A stretch of DNA of 62,231 bases from [Flexibacter] sp. ATCC 35208 (GCF_001975825.1 NZ_MTKN01000048.1:1-62231), one strand, 5' to 3'. Positions 16,646-26,925 are shown, numbered from the stretch's first letter. The notes: a model not told the origin generated them from the letters alone. Numbers and translations are program-made.

Positions 16646-16870
16646 TTAATACCCAGTGAGCGCAATGAAATCAGGAATTAATATGTCAATATCAAATCCA
16701 TGGTAGGTACAGAATTCGCATAGGTTAACTTGTTCTCCTCTTTCTTTTCCGAGAATAACATGTAAGGAATCTATCCATTCTTTTGCTTCACGAAGGGTTA
16801 GGTTAAACAATTGGGAGATGATGTGCACCTCCACTGATTCTATTGCCCAATCCGGGCCAATAGCCAGCAT
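16646..16870 (-). CDS. Small hypothetical protein
   Basis: A 74-residue soluble protein, MLAIGPDWAIESVEVHIISQ to FDIDILIPDFIALTGY, with two cysteines in CEFCTYHG. It has no signal or membrane segment. A promoter of the form TTTG-N19-TATATTTA lies 48 bp before the start, which supports it as a real gene. It faces the RloA/RloB-like pair across a run of hairpins. I do not recognise the family. Confidence 0.55.
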   Translation of the reverse strand: MLAIGPDWAIESVEVHIISQLFNLTLREAKEWIDSLHVILGKERGEQVNLCEFCTYHGFDIDILIPDFIALTGY

Positions 16871-16917
16871 TGAATAAGGTTTTTAAATTAAAAACAATTG
16901 TTATGCTATGGCTATAA

Positions 16918-16948
16918 TAAATATAATACTTTCTCATCAATTAACAAA
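16918..16948 (-). promoter_or_regulatory. Bacteroidota-type promoter of the small gene
   Basis: On the minus strand TTTG (16948-16945) is followed by exactly 19 bases and TATATTTA (16925-16918), close to the consensus TTTG-N19-TAnnTTTG. The ATG is 48 bp downstream. The rest of the 282-bp gap up to 17152 is AT-rich and holds only the terminator at 17061-17088. Confidence 0.55.
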
Positions 16949-17060
16949 ACAAATTAATACCAAAAATCCCTTTATATTCTATTCGATAATCACTCTCCCT
17001 CTCATCAATTCCCTCATAAGGTAACTTTCAATACTTCAATAGTTTCTTTTGTAAAACAAA

Positions 17061-17088
17061 AGCGGGCAGGAAAAACTCCCTGCCCGCT
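17061..17088 (-). terminator. Terminator of the minus-strand SusCD/TlpA operon
   Basis: A perfect 10-bp stem AGCGGGCAGG/CCTGCCCGCT with an 8-base loop. Read on the minus strand it is followed by TTTGTTTTAC. It lies 65 bp after the stop of the last gene of the operon. Confidence 0.8.
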
Positions 17089-17152
17089 AATATTAAAATC
17101 AAAAAATTGCCAATTTAAATAACTAAATCGCTCATAAAAATCTAACCCCTCA

Positions 17153-17668
17153 CTAATTCCCCCAGTTCACCTTTATATCATGCGCCGCCGCATACTTCTT
17201 CCCCTCCGCCGTCAACACATCAAACAAAGAATCAAACCGCTCTCCATACTTCTCATTTATCTCCTTCCCCAACGATAACACGTCTTCCTGCGTACCACCA
17301 TCATCACTCATCTTCGCCAGCGCCTTGTACTCATTCTTATATACCGGCAGCACATACTCAAACAAAGCCTCAGACGTTTTCAGCATCGTCTTCGTTTCCT
17401 CCGTCTCCTTCAGATCCTTTACCTTCACCAGCGTCTTCTCTATATACTGTACCTTGCCATCTATCATCTTCGCCGCCGCATTCGGACCATTTGGCAAAGT
17501 ACCATTGTATTTCACATTCTGGGCAACCAGCATTTTCGTCAATGCATCGCTCCCAAAATCATTAATAATGTTAGTATTCAGTACAGCTGTATCAAAATAA
17601 TTCTCCGGGGTTGGGTTTGAACAGGCTGACAGGCCCAATATGGCCGCCAGTATTAATAATTTTTTCAT
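17153..17668 (-). CDS. Hypothetical lipoprotein
   Basis: A 171-residue protein with a short lipoprotein signal (MKKLLILAAILGLSACSN, Cys16). The rest is mostly helical and acidic, with repeated K/E segments (KMIDGKVQYIEKTLVKVKDL; KEINEKYGERFDSLF). The frame is open from a GTG at 17680 that overlaps the upstream stop, but the ATG at 17668 gives a normal signal peptide. It is the last gene of the minus-strand operon, directly before a terminator. A periplasm-facing helical lipoprotein of unknown role is all that can be supported. Confidence 0.75.
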   Translation of the reverse strand: MKKLLILAAILGLSACSNPTPENYFDTAVLNTNIINDFGSDALTKMLVAQNVKYNGTLPNGPNAAAKMIDGKVQYIEKTLVKVKDLKETEETKTMLKTSEALFEYVLPVYKNEYKALAKMSDDGGTQEDVLSLGKEINEKYGERFDSLFDVLTAEGKKYAAAHDIKVNWGN

Positions 17669-17676
17669 ATTGATGA

Positions 17677-18753
17677 TCACTTTATAACCTGAACGCCGTT
17701 TACATCAATTTTCATTCCATTTATCCATAAAACCATCTCTTTTAGTACTTCCGGGGCAAAATCTTCCTTCAATGACGCTGGTTCCTGCATGGTACAGGTT
17801 ACACAATGCTGGAACAAATGGTTCAATCCCGGCTCCTTAATCACCTTTGCCAGATGAACATATTTTTTATAATTTCCTAAATTCTCATCTGCGTCCACCA
17901 TGATATCTTTATCCCCATTAAAAGCCAATACAGGCACTTTTACCTGTTTCAACCAGGGAACCGGGTCAAAACGGATATGATACCTATACCACGGCCCTGT
18001 CGCCTGCCTGATATAAGACTCCAAAGGGAAAAAGAAGTGATCCCGGCTCCTGGCATATACCGAATCCTGCGCTCCCTTTGCCAGATCAGCCGAATTCCAT
18101 GCTGCAAAAGCACCCCTCAAATGATGCTCCACGTCCGGCGATGCAGCATACGCATACGCCGTATCAAACATAATATCATTAATGGCATTGAACCGCTGCT
18201 GCATCAATACAGGAATCCCAGCACTTGCCACGATCGCCCTGTTCTGTGCCTGCAATGCCTTTAACCCGGTCGTAGCCAAACCTGCCAGACTAATTACAAA
18301 CCTTACGTCTTTGCTATTTACAGCCGCCATATAAGCCGCTGCTCCCCCTTCACTATGTCCAATCAGACCAACGCCATTCACGCCCGTAATCGCCTTTAAA
18401 AATGCTGCTGCCGTCACTGCATCTGCCGCAAAATCTGCCGTTGTCGCTTTTTCATAGTCGCCTGTAGTAGTACCGGTCCCCCTGTCATCTACCCTTAATA
18501 CTGCTATTCCATTGGTACTCAGGTATTCAGCGATCACTTTGAACATTTTATGCCCCGCCATGGTACCGTCGCGATCCTGCCTGCCCGTACCTGATACAAT
18601 GACCACCGCCGGAAATGATTCCATCCCCGATGGTATTGTTAACGTACCCCCAAAATGTATACTGCTATCTGCATTGTAATAATCTACGGCTTTGGAAATG
18701 TATTGCCCCATTCCCTGTATACTGATCAAAAGTAATATCAATAATAATCTCAT
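17677..18753 (-). CDS. Secreted alpha/beta hydrolase
   Basis: A 358-residue alpha/beta-fold hydrolase with signal peptide MRLLLILLLISIQGMGQ. The nucleophile elbow is GHSEGG (Ser134), the oxyanion region VIVSGTGRQDRDG near residue 54, the acid probably the Asp in NGDKDIMVDADEN, and the histidine GLNHLFQH. This matches the prolyl-oligopeptidase/BAAT-like esterase families found in Bacteroidota periplasms. It lies between the TlpA-like gene and the lipoprotein. Ester or peptide substrates are both possible. Confidence 0.85.
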   Translation of the reverse strand: MRLLLILLLISIQGMGQYISKAVDYYNADSSIHFGGTLTIPSGMESFPAVVIVSGTGRQDRDGTMAGHKMFKVIAEYLSTNGIAVLRVDDRGTGTTTGDYEKATTADFAADAVTAAAFLKAITGVNGVGLIGHSEGGAAAYMAAVNSKDVRFVISLAGLATTGLKALQAQNRAIVASAGIPVLMQQRFNAINDIMFDTAYAYAASPDVEHHLRGAFAAWNSADLAKGAQDSVYARSRDHFFFPLESYIRQATGPWYRYHIRFDPVPWLKQVKVPVLAFNGDKDIMVDADENLGNYKKYVHLAKVIKEPGLNHLFQHCVTCTMQEPASLKEDFAPEVLKEMVLWINGMKIDVNGVQVIK

Positions 18754-18846
18754 GTCATTTATCTTTAAACAGAAGCAGCGCTCCCCCGGTTAAGAAGAAG
18801 CGCCTGCAACCGTGGTTCATCACTCTTTGTTATCAATTATCAATTA

Positions 18847-20805
18847 TCATTTTGCCAGGGAAACCATGGTTTCAATTTCATCTGCCAGACCACTTGGACT
18901 ACCCATATACCCAGTCTGAGCAAATCGTACCTGTCCTTTTCCATCTATCACCACCTTAAAAGGAATACCGGATGTCTGGATCAGTTTTGCATACTTGCTG
19001 TAAAATTCATCTCCATTATCAAACAACACTTTAAATGGATATTTCTTCTCTTTTATAAATTGCGCTACCTTCTTTTTATACTCCGGATCGCGCTCCTGCG
19101 TATCAATATAAAAGAAAACCACATTACTGTCATTCTTAAAATGCTCCTGTGCCAGCTGCATACCAGGCATTGCCGCCTTGCAGGGTGCACACCAGGTAGC
19201 CCAGAAATCCATCACTACTATCTTGCCTTTCTGAGCCTCTAATGAAACCGTTTTCCCTTCCAGGTCTTTCATCTCAAATGGTACTGCTGCTCTATCCATT
19301 TTACCTTCCAGTACATGCGCACGCAGTAACTCCATTGTATGTGCGTCTTTCATGGAATTCAGGTAATCATCAAATCCTTCTGTATCCTTATGCGTTTGCA
19401 GGTATTCCTTTTTCATCATGTCCAGCATCTGTGCAGAAGCCTGGTTCATGCGCAAGCTGTTGTGCAGTACTTTCGTCAGTTCTTTTTTTCTGCCGGCTTT
19501 TTCCAGCAAAGCTGCTTCCAGCTGATTCAGGGTAGCATTGCTATATTGCAGATCTTCCTGAAGTTTTAATGCCAGTGGCAAAGCTTCCTTTTCTCTGCCC
19601 GTCTCTTTCAGGATGGCTGTATGGGTGATATAGTCATGCTTGAAAAGACCGTCTATATAAGCTTCAAATTCTAATGGCGTATAGTAATAATATTCGGCTG
19701 GTTTATGTGCTTTCAGGTAAGCCAGTTTATTCATAATGCGCTGTGAAAATGGATACGCCTGTTTTGCCGGCATGGTCTTCCAATCAGCATAAGGGATTTC
19801 TACCATCTTGTAATAGGCAAATGCCAGTTGATTCAGGTTAGTGGCATCAATATATTTTGCCAGTACAGCCGTATCACCTTTTGCAATTGAAATAGCAAAG
19901 ATGTTTCTCCACACGCCCCTGTCATAATCGATCCCTGCCAGGTCATCCAGTTCTTTATCAGGTGTATAATTTTTCAGGAACTGCTCAGACAGTGCCAGTT
20001 TTTTATCTGCATCCCGCTCATTCACCATGGCTTTGTAATCACTCAGTTTCTTTATTATCCCATTTGGATATTGTACACTGATAGCCGCACGGATAGAATC
20101 GCTTCTTTCTTTCCTGAGAAGATAGCGCTCGTTAATCAGGGCCAGTGTAAATAAATCCTTCTGAGAAAGATTGGGGGCATGCAGCATATAAGCCGCTGCA
20201 TTATTGATGGAAGAAGAAGTTTCCGGATTCATACCGGCCTGCCGCTCCATAGCTGCCCTTGCTTTTGCATAAGGCCAGATCAATGTTCTGCCCGCTTTCC
20301 AGTAACCGATCTCCTGCCCCATCCAAAAGAACATGGCAGAATCGCCGATACTAAAATCTTTGTAATAACCTGGTATTCCCATCTGGTAATCACGTGCACG
20401 AAGTGAACCATAACCGGCATACGCACCTTTCGCCTGCCTGCCCGGCTCTGACCCCATTATGATGTAACCGGTGTCATTATTATTATCAGTTGCATCACCC
20501 GCTCTGAACTTAAATGCCCACAGCCCTTTATCGCGGGTCAGGGGTACTGTAGCTGTATATCCGCTGTCTGTTTTTGTCAATGGTAAGTCCAGTGCTATCC
20601 AGTGATAGGTAGTATCATAAATATATACAGCACCGAGTACAGACTTGCCTGTTTTCAACATGTCAGCATCAGGATGATACAACAGGTGAACGGTATCTCC
20701 AATGTAAGGTCGTTCTGGTGTCATCTTCAACCTCTTCTGCGCCTGTGTGCTGGTAATAGCACACAGGGCAAGCAGAACAAGGCCACTAAATTTCATTCCT
20801 TTCAT
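18847..20805 (-). CDS. TlpA/ResA-like thiol-disulfide oxidoreductase with long N-terminal domain
   Basis: A 652-residue secreted protein (signal MKGMKFSGLVLLALCAITST then QAQ). The C-terminal 140 residues are a thioredoxin fold of the AhpC/TlpA type (VMDFWATWCAPCKAAMPGMQ, redox pair Cys539/Cys542, cis-Pro at SGIPFKVVI). The N-terminal 500 residues have a beta-rich section and then helical repeats (about 200-490) of TPR-like spacing. Such proteins keep periplasmic thiols reduced. Eight bases separate it from the SusD gene, so it belongs to the uptake operon. TlpA proteins next to SusCD are common in Bacteroidota, yet their substrate is rarely known. Confidence 0.88.
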   Translation of the reverse strand: MKGMKFSGLVLLALCAITSTQAQKRLKMTPERPYIGDTVHLLYHPDADMLKTGKSVLGAVYIYDTTYHWIALDLPLTKTDSGYTATVPLTRDKGLWAFKFRAGDATDNNNDTGYIIMGSEPGRQAKGAYAGYGSLRARDYQMGIPGYYKDFSIGDSAMFFWMGQEIGYWKAGRTLIWPYAKARAAMERQAGMNPETSSSINNAAAYMLHAPNLSQKDLFTLALINERYLLRKERSDSIRAAISVQYPNGIIKKLSDYKAMVNERDADKKLALSEQFLKNYTPDKELDDLAGIDYDRGVWRNIFAISIAKGDTAVLAKYIDATNLNQLAFAYYKMVEIPYADWKTMPAKQAYPFSQRIMNKLAYLKAHKPAEYYYYTPLEFEAYIDGLFKHDYITHTAILKETGREKEALPLALKLQEDLQYSNATLNQLEAALLEKAGRKKELTKVLHNSLRMNQASAQMLDMMKKEYLQTHKDTEGFDDYLNSMKDAHTMELLRAHVLEGKMDRAAVPFEMKDLEGKTVSLEAQKGKIVVMDFWATWCAPCKAAMPGMQLAQEHFKNDSNVVFFYIDTQERDPEYKKKVAQFIKEKKYPFKVLFDNGDEFYSKYAKLIQTSGIPFKVVIDGKGQVRFAQTGYMGSPSGLADEIETMVSLAK

Positions 20806-20812
20806 TATATAA

Positions 20813-22189
20813 TCACGGATTTTGTTCTATCTCAGGATTCAGACTGATATTGTACGTAGCAATCGGGAATACATACCTGTTGCTGGATGGGTCCAGTGTA
20901 TAAGTCTGCCCCTGCCAGGTACGTGTATATGTCTTTGTAAACAAAGGATCATCTTTCAAACGGCGCTGATCCATCCAAGGCAGCAGGCGACACATGAACT
21001 CACGTCTGCGCTCTTCTATCACTTTCACAATCGCATCGTTTTTATCAGTGGCAGTCATTGCTACGTAGTCAGCGGCCTGAAAACGTTTTTGTCTCAACAC
21101 ATTTACCTCTTCCATGGCACCAGTTGCATCACCAGCACGTGCCAGGCTTTCTGCCTTTATCAGGATCATCTCTGGAACAGATGTACCAATATTCCTGTTT
21201 TCATAGTTGATTTGCTCACGACTAAAATACCGGCCGGTATAGTCACTACCAAAATAGCTGGCAGCATCATTTGTGAACAACTGGTATCGCATATCACTAG
21301 TACCCAGCAGGTTCAGGATATCATCACTCAGACGCAGGATGTAAGGAGAATAGGTAAAGCCGGAGGCGGCTATTTTCCCAAAGATGATTTCCGGATCACT
21401 CTTCCTGTAAGGTATGGTATTAATAGTACCCAGGTCGTTCAATGTATTTTGCAATTCCAGTGTACTATCTGCATACAGGCCAGCATTTACATAATCACTT
21501 TTCAACAGGTAAAAACGTGCCAGCAGCGAGTAAGCGGCCGCCTTATCAGGCAAGGTGTTATAACTGCTTGCTGTAGGCAGGGATTGTAGGGCAATTTTCA
21601 GGTCTGCCTCAATCTTGTTGTACACAGTAGCGACCGTAGCACGATTCAGTTTCTGGTTCAGATCCGGTGTCAGCACAAGCGGCACACCAAGATCTGATGA
21701 TGAAGTGGTACCGTACGGTTTAGCGTATTCATTCACCAGGTTAAGATAAGCATCTGCACGATGTGTCAGCGCCTCTGCTATCAGCTCCGCTTTTGCAGAA
21801 TCAGTTCCCCCCGTACTAGTAGGAACTTCGTTGACAATTATATTACAATTATAAATACGCCCGTAATAAGTATCCCAGTCTGGATCATGGCTGGTGGTCA
21901 CTTCAAAGATCGGTGCCTTCCAGGTATAAACATTCCTGATAAATAAATAGTCACTGTATCCTTCTATTGTCTCCTGCTGTGCACTATCCACAATGGCCAC
22001 GTCCGCTGCTGCCAGGTCCGTCATCATACCCCCCGGTTCAAAAGTGGAGGTACCGTTCAAAAGGTAACGATAATTATCAATGGCACTCGGTATCAGGCTA
22101 CCCTGTGTTTTTACATCCGTATATTTACTACAGCTGCTGGTCAGCGCAAGACCACTTAACAACAGCATTGAGAGATATTTATTGTTCAT
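20813..22189 (-). CDS. SusD/RagB-like surface lipoprotein
   Basis: A 458-residue lipoprotein (MNNKYLSMLLLSGLALTSSC, lipid on Cys20). It has the SusD-like fold: YYGRIYNCNIIVNEVP, AEALTHRADAYLNLVNEYAK with the partner-binding helix, KAAAYSLLARFYLLKSDYVN, and the C-terminal VIEERRREFMCRLLPWMDQR and RYVFPIATYNISLNPEIEQN. It partners the SusC-like protein encoded 18 bp upstream. Confidence 0.93.
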   Translation of the reverse strand: MNNKYLSMLLLSGLALTSSCSKYTDVKTQGSLIPSAIDNYRYLLNGTSTFEPGGMMTDLAAADVAIVDSAQQETIEGYSDYLFIRNVYTWKAPIFEVTTSHDPDWDTYYGRIYNCNIIVNEVPTSTGGTDSAKAELIAEALTHRADAYLNLVNEYAKPYGTTSSSDLGVPLVLTPDLNQKLNRATVATVYNKIEADLKIALQSLPTASSYNTLPDKAAAYSLLARFYLLKSDYVNAGLYADSTLELQNTLNDLGTINTIPYRKSDPEIIFGKIAASGFTYSPYILRLSDDILNLLGTSDMRYQLFTNDAASYFGSDYTGRYFSREQINYENRNIGTSVPEMILIKAESLARAGDATGAMEEVNVLRQKRFQAADYVAMTATDKNDAIVKVIEERRREFMCRLLPWMDQRRLKDDPLFTKTYTRTWQGQTYTLDPSSNRYVFPIATYNISLNPEIEQNP

Positions 22190-22207
22190 TGTAATTTTAA
22201 ATTTTGG

Positions 22208-25200
22208 TTAGAAGCCTACATTCAACATCAGGTTGTATTGCGGTGTAGCTGGCAGGTGCAGCACCGTACTCGCCAATGCCGGTACATAATCAGGATCAAG
22301 GCCCAGCTTGTTCTTCTTCCAGATCAATCCCAGGTTACGCACTGCACCACTGATTTTGATATTTTTTGCAAACACTTTTCCGGCCATCTCCGAAGGCAAC
22401 TGGTAAGACAGGGAGATCTCCCGCAGACGAATATAATCACCAGGCTGAATATTTACATCAGAATAAGCATATCGGAATACGGAAACAGCTGCATAAGAAC
22501 CCGCTATACCCGGAACGATCGTATTGGCTTCATCCCCTGCTTTCTGCCATCTTTTGGCAATATCTGCAGAGGTATTGTAGTACAGCTTCCTGGAAGTAGG
22601 ATATTGGGTGGCAACCGGCGCACGGAATACCGAACCAAAACTATAAGTAGCCAGTACAAACATCGACCAGTTCTTATACCGGAAAGTATTCTGAAGGGAA
22701 CCATATACAGGCGCTGATCTGCGACCCATATATTTAACAGCACCCATATCTGTCACCGTCGAATTGGCACGTACTTTATTCCCATTCTGGTCATAGATCC
22801 TGGTCCAGCCTAAACTGTCAAGGCCTGCATTCCTATAGGCAAATACCGCATCAGATGCATATCCTACTATCACACCGGAAAAACTGGAATAAAACGAGCT
22901 TGTAGGTTTCAGCAAGTTGCTCGTTACTTTGTTTATATTATAAGAGAAGTTGATTCCCATATTCCAGCCCAAATTCTTTGTATCTACAATCGCACCGCTT
23001 ACGCCCAGATCAATTCCCCTGTTGCTCATGGTTACCCCATTTCTATATACTGAATTGCTAGCGCCCAGCAAAGCAGGGTTTACCTCCAGGTAATAAATAA
23101 TGTCTGATCCTTTCTTATTATACAAATCTATTGTACCACTCAGGCGGCCATTCAACAAACCATAATCGATACCAAAGTTCGTAACATACGTATTCTCCCA
23201 TTTCAGTGCCGGATTAGCCGGAGAAGTAACAGTAGCATATGGCAAACCTGTCTGATCATCAGACCCCAGTAAAGCAATATTTGTAAATGGACGGAGATCC
23301 TGGTTGATATTGCCATTCACACCAAATGTACCACGCACACGCAGAGAATTGACCCAGGTCACATCCTGCATAAATCCTTCTTTTCCTACATTCCAGCTCA
23401 GGCCAGAAGACCAGAAAGGCCGCGCACGATATTTTTTATCCAGCCCAAAATTGTTATAATCATCATAGCGTACGCTACCAGACAATGTATATTTACCCTT
23501 GTAGGTATATGCAGCATTGCCATAGTAAGATAAATAACGCTTCAGGTAATCTGTCTGGGTAGGATAGCCACCCAGGTAACCACCTGAATAGTCCATGGTT
23601 TCATAATAGGTACCGTATGCTGTAGTAACACCTATACCAGTCTGCGGGTTGTATCCATAAATCGTATAGCTATTGGCCGAATTTAGTGTCTGTCTGGCCT
23701 CCATACCTGCCAGCGCACTAATCTGGTGATCTTCTTTAATAGACCTGTTATACGTAAACTGACCACGCACACTATAGTTATTCATATTATTGTTGGTCGC
23801 CTGTAGTATACCTCCATCAGGGAAATTATTTGTAAGCGTCGTACCATCCATCACCGTTCCTTTGTTGTAAAGGTTCCTGACATAAAAGCTATTCACGTTC
23901 TGCATATTTCGGATCGTGAAGAAATCACGTTCCTGCATATAAGCAGCATTGAAGCCTACACCTTTATATATCGGAATGTCCAGCGTGATGGTACCTGAAT
24001 AATTGTTATCATGGGTATACTTACTATTCATCTTCAGCTCATCAAGGTAGTTGTAAGACCAATTCCTGTAGCCCAGGTTTTCCAATGAATCTGCGTAGTG
24101 CTCTCCAATGGAATAATAGAAGTTGTCGTGGATATCATCGTAGGGCATAAAAGTATTCGATCCATTCGCCAGTGGGGTCAGACCAATACCATTATTTGCA
24201 TAGTTAAAAAACGCACCCTTCAGACTTACGCCAAGTGTGATTTTTTTCAGGATCTTAAATTCCTGATTAGCAACCAGGTTGATACGTTCTCCATAGTTAC
24301 CAACAGTGCTGGTATTTTCTTTGGAATAGGCCCCTGACAGGTAATAGGTATGTACATCTGTACCACCGCTTACTGACAGGTTATAGTTTTGTGCATTGGC
24401 AGACTGCATGAGGTAATCACTCAGCTGGCTATAGTTATTTCTTTTGCTCAGCTCAGCGACCTTTGTATCATATTCACTCTGTGTAATACGACCGGACTTC
24501 AGCTGAAACGCCAGGTCCACACCTTTGTCTACATAATATTTAATACCGGAAGTATAGGGATTGTAAGACGCCGCAGTCACGATACCTTTATCGACCAGCT
24601 CCTTGTCGAATGCCAGCGCCTGTGCACTGTTCATCAGTTTAAGGTAACCAATATCAGGGCGTGCCTGCGTGCTGTATGCTACACCGAAGTTCACAACCGG
24701 TGTACGTAAACGGCCTTTCTTTGTTTGAATCACGATTACACCGTTGGCAGCACGTGCACCCCAGATAGAAGCGGCAGCAGCATCGCGCAGAAAAGTGATC
24801 TGTTCAATATCGTTAGGATTCAGGGTCTTTAGATCGAACTCAGTTGGGAAACCGTCTACGACTACCAGTGGAGAGGTTTCACTCTGCAGGGTAGTTGTAC
24901 CACGGATATTAAAATTGTAGTTATTTGCGCCGATGGTACGGGTATTACTTGCAGGAGCAGGGGTGACGTTGTCGTACACAAAGGAGTTATCCCCCGCGGT
25001 AAGCTGCATCTGTAAACCAGGTACCATACCTTCCAGGCGGTTAATCACATTTGCTGAAGGAATTTTTTCCAGCTCCTTCGCCGTGACTACGCCGAAGGAA
25101 CCAGTTGCACGCTCTTTAGGCAGGTTTACATAACCGGTAGATACTACTTCAACCGGCTTCAGGTAACCCGTTTTATCTTTCAATGCCACTCTGTAATACA

Positions 25201-25843
25201 CTGCATTGTTCACAGGCAGCACCTGGCTCTCATATGCGATGCAGGATACCTGGATCTTAGTAGCGTTCACTGGCACCTTTATGGCAAAATCCCCACCACG
25301 GCCTGTTACGGTCATGTACTTTGTACCAGGCACCATGATAGTTGCAGAAGAAACAGGGGCCATAGATTCATCGGTCACTACACCTACCAGCACTCTCAAA
25401 TCTGCACCACTGGTATCAACAGATCTGTTAATCTGCACCTGTATCATCTGTACAGCAGGCTTCTGGGAAGCTGCCTGATCAGAGACAGCTTCTTCAGGAG
25501 CCACATGGTTGGTTTTATCCTTTTCTTTAGTTTTATCAGAAGTGCCGTAAATAGCATACTGTGAGCCGCCCAGTTTCCTGAACTTCAGATTGTATGGCTT
25601 CAATACAACAGATAGGTAATCTTCTACCTTCTTAAAACTGTCATCGGCAGGGTTATCCACCCGCTTATTACTGATCAGTTCATCTTCATAGATAAAGGAA
25701 ACATGAAATTGCCTTGAAGCTTTGTTCAACGCTTCTTTCAATGTGAGTGTTGGTTGATTTTGGCTGGCTACGGCAGCAAACATCTGCAGGCTGATGGCAA
25801 GCATCAGACAACAGAAGGCCGCAACCTTTTTCAGATTGATCAT
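22208..25843 (-). CDS. SusC-like TonB-dependent transporter with STN domain
   Basis: A 1211-residue outer-membrane transporter. Signal peptide to about residue 27, then an STN domain (LTLKEALNKASRQFHVSFIY) at about 30-105, a Gln/Thr/Glu-rich linker, a carboxypeptidase-D-like domain at about 155-225, the SusC motif (VVSTGYVNLPKERATGSFGV) and plug (LVVVDGFPTEFDLKTLNP; SIWGARAANGVIVIQTKKGR), and a barrel ending YNLMLNVGF. The frame begins at a TTG (25855), but the ATG at 25843 gives a cleaner signal peptide. It is about 110 residues longer than the SusC of the first locus. STN plus adjacent FecR and sigma factor indicate signalling control. Confidence 0.94.
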   Translation of the reverse strand: MINLKKVAAFCCLMLAISLQMFAAVASQNQPTLTLKEALNKASRQFHVSFIYEDELISNKRVDNPADDSFKKVEDYLSVVLKPYNLKFRKLGGSQYAIYGTSDKTKEKDKTNHVAPEEAVSDQAASQKPAVQMIQVQINRSVDTSGADLRVLVGVVTDESMAPVSSATIMVPGTKYMTVTGRGGDFAIKVPVNATKIQVSCIAYESQVLPVNNAVYYRVALKDKTGYLKPVEVVSTGYVNLPKERATGSFGVVTAKELEKIPSANVINRLEGMVPGLQMQLTAGDNSFVYDNVTPAPASNTRTIGANNYNFNIRGTTTLQSETSPLVVVDGFPTEFDLKTLNPNDIEQITFLRDAAAASIWGARAANGVIVIQTKKGRLRTPVVNFGVAYSTQARPDIGYLKLMNSAQALAFDKELVDKGIVTAASYNPYTSGIKYYVDKGVDLAFQLKSGRITQSEYDTKVAELSKRNNYSQLSDYLMQSANAQNYNLSVSGGTDVHTYYLSGAYSKENTSTVGNYGERINLVANQEFKILKKITLGVSLKGAFFNYANNGIGLTPLANGSNTFMPYDDIHDNFYYSIGEHYADSLENLGYRNWSYNYLDELKMNSKYTHDNNYSGTITLDIPIYKGVGFNAAYMQERDFFTIRNMQNVNSFYVRNLYNKGTVMDGTTLTNNFPDGGILQATNNNMNNYSVRGQFTYNRSIKEDHQISALAGMEARQTLNSANSYTIYGYNPQTGIGVTTAYGTYYETMDYSGGYLGGYPTQTDYLKRYLSYYGNAAYTYKGKYTLSGSVRYDDYNNFGLDKKYRARPFWSSGLSWNVGKEGFMQDVTWVNSLRVRGTFGVNGNINQDLRPFTNIALLGSDDQTGLPYATVTSPANPALKWENTYVTNFGIDYGLLNGRLSGTIDLYNKKGSDIIYYLEVNPALLGASNSVYRNGVTMSNRGIDLGVSGAIVDTKNLGWNMGINFSYNINKVTSNLLKPTSSFYSSFSGVIVGYASDAVFAYRNAGLDSLGWTRIYDQNGNKVRANSTVTDMGAVKYMGRRSAPVYGSLQNTFRYKNWSMFVLATYSFGSVFRAPVATQYPTSRKLYYNTSADIAKRWQKAGDEANTIVPGIAGSYAAVSVFRYAYSDVNIQPGDYIRLREISLSYQLPSEMAGKVFAKNIKISGAVRNLGLIWKKNKLGLDPDYVPALASTVLHLPATPQYNLMLNVGF

Positions 25844-25929
25844 GCCTGTAAGCAATTTTGATTTACAAAAAATAAAATGGTAGCGTACCTGTTTCGAAAC
25901 TTCAGTTCGGCTGTCCCTTGTCCTTAAAA

Positions 25930-26925
25930 TTAGTTGGGTGTTACTATGATGGTTGATCCCTGCTGTGTCACTTTTGCATCTAATATTACAGCAAGCGCGT
26001 TCATAAGAACTTCTTTGTCGGTCATTTCGATTTCTCCGCTGATGGTCTTTTTTAAGAGCGAAGAATCAGTTGCCTGAATCTGGTATCCCCAGTCGTCTTC
26101 CAGTACACCAAAAAAGTCGGCTACAGGGGTCTGGTCCAGTTGCAGTTTGTGCTGCTGCCAGCCCGTTACTTTGGACACGGGTACTTTCTTTTGTACTAAA
26201 TCCTTTTGTTCATTGTCATAGCGGGCCATATCACCCGGTTGGGACAGGATCAGCTTTTTCTCCGCAGAAGCAGCTACCATTATTTTGCCTGTATTTAATA
26301 CAACAGCGGTAACCCCTCTACGGTTGCGAATGTTGAAAGATGTTCCCAGTACATGTACGTCCACGCCATTGCTGTGTACGTCAAACTGCTGGTGTACACT
26401 CTTTCTGACATTGAAAAAAGCTTCTCCTTCAATCCACACTTCCCGGTTGGTCCATTCTTTTTTGTACGTGATAGCAGAGTGCCCATTCAATGTCACTTCA
26501 GTACTATCTGGCAGGTATATGGTTTTAATTTCTCCAAAGTTGGAGGCTATGTTCACCTCTTTGTTTCCCGGGCGGAAGATCAGCCAGGAAGCGGCGGCAA
26601 TAACGCCTACGGCGACAGCGGCACGGGCAATGTATACCAGCGGACTTTTGCGCACATAGATCTTATTATTACCTATATTATTATAGATCTCATCCCACAT
26701 TTCACGTTGTTGCAGCGGCGTTGGGCGCTCATGCACAACGTACAGGCTACGGGCGATAGACACGGCGGCATCCACATCGGCAGCTTTGTCCGGGTAGGCA
26801 GTCACGAATGATTGCCAGAATGCGGTATTAGCTGCGTCAGGGAACTTAACCCACTCCAGGAAGTAAGGTGATGTAGCCAGTTGGTGGCTGGTATAATTAC
26901 GATAACTATATATGGAATGGTGCAT
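25930..26925 (-). CDS. FecR-family anti-sigma factor
   Basis: A 331-residue protein with a cytoplasmic N-terminus, one membrane helix near residue 97 (LVYIARAAVAVGVIAAASWL), a FecR domain (ASNFGEIKTIYLPDSTEVTL, NGHSAITYKKEW) and a C-terminal DUF4974-like domain (VADFFGVLEDDWGYQIQATD). The ATG at 26925 (MHHSIYSYRNYTSHQLATSP) is taken as the start, not the TTG at 26967. It lies 91 bp after the sigma factor gene and before the STN-bearing SusC it should sense. Confidence 0.9.
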   Translation of the reverse strand: MHHSIYSYRNYTSHQLATSPYFLEWVKFPDAANTAFWQSFVTAYPDKAADVDAAVSIARSLYVVHERPTPLQQREMWDEIYNNIGNNKIYVRKSPLVYIARAAVAVGVIAAASWLIFRPGNKEVNIASNFGEIKTIYLPDSTEVTLNGHSAITYKKEWTNREVWIEGEAFFNVRKSVHQQFDVHSNGVDVHVLGTSFNIRNRRGVTAVVLNTGKIMVAASAEKKLILSQPGDMARYDNEQKDLVQKKVPVSKVTGWQQHKLQLDQTPVADFFGVLEDDWGYQIQATDSSLLKKTISGEIEMTDKEVLMNALAVILDAKVTQQGSTIIVTPN

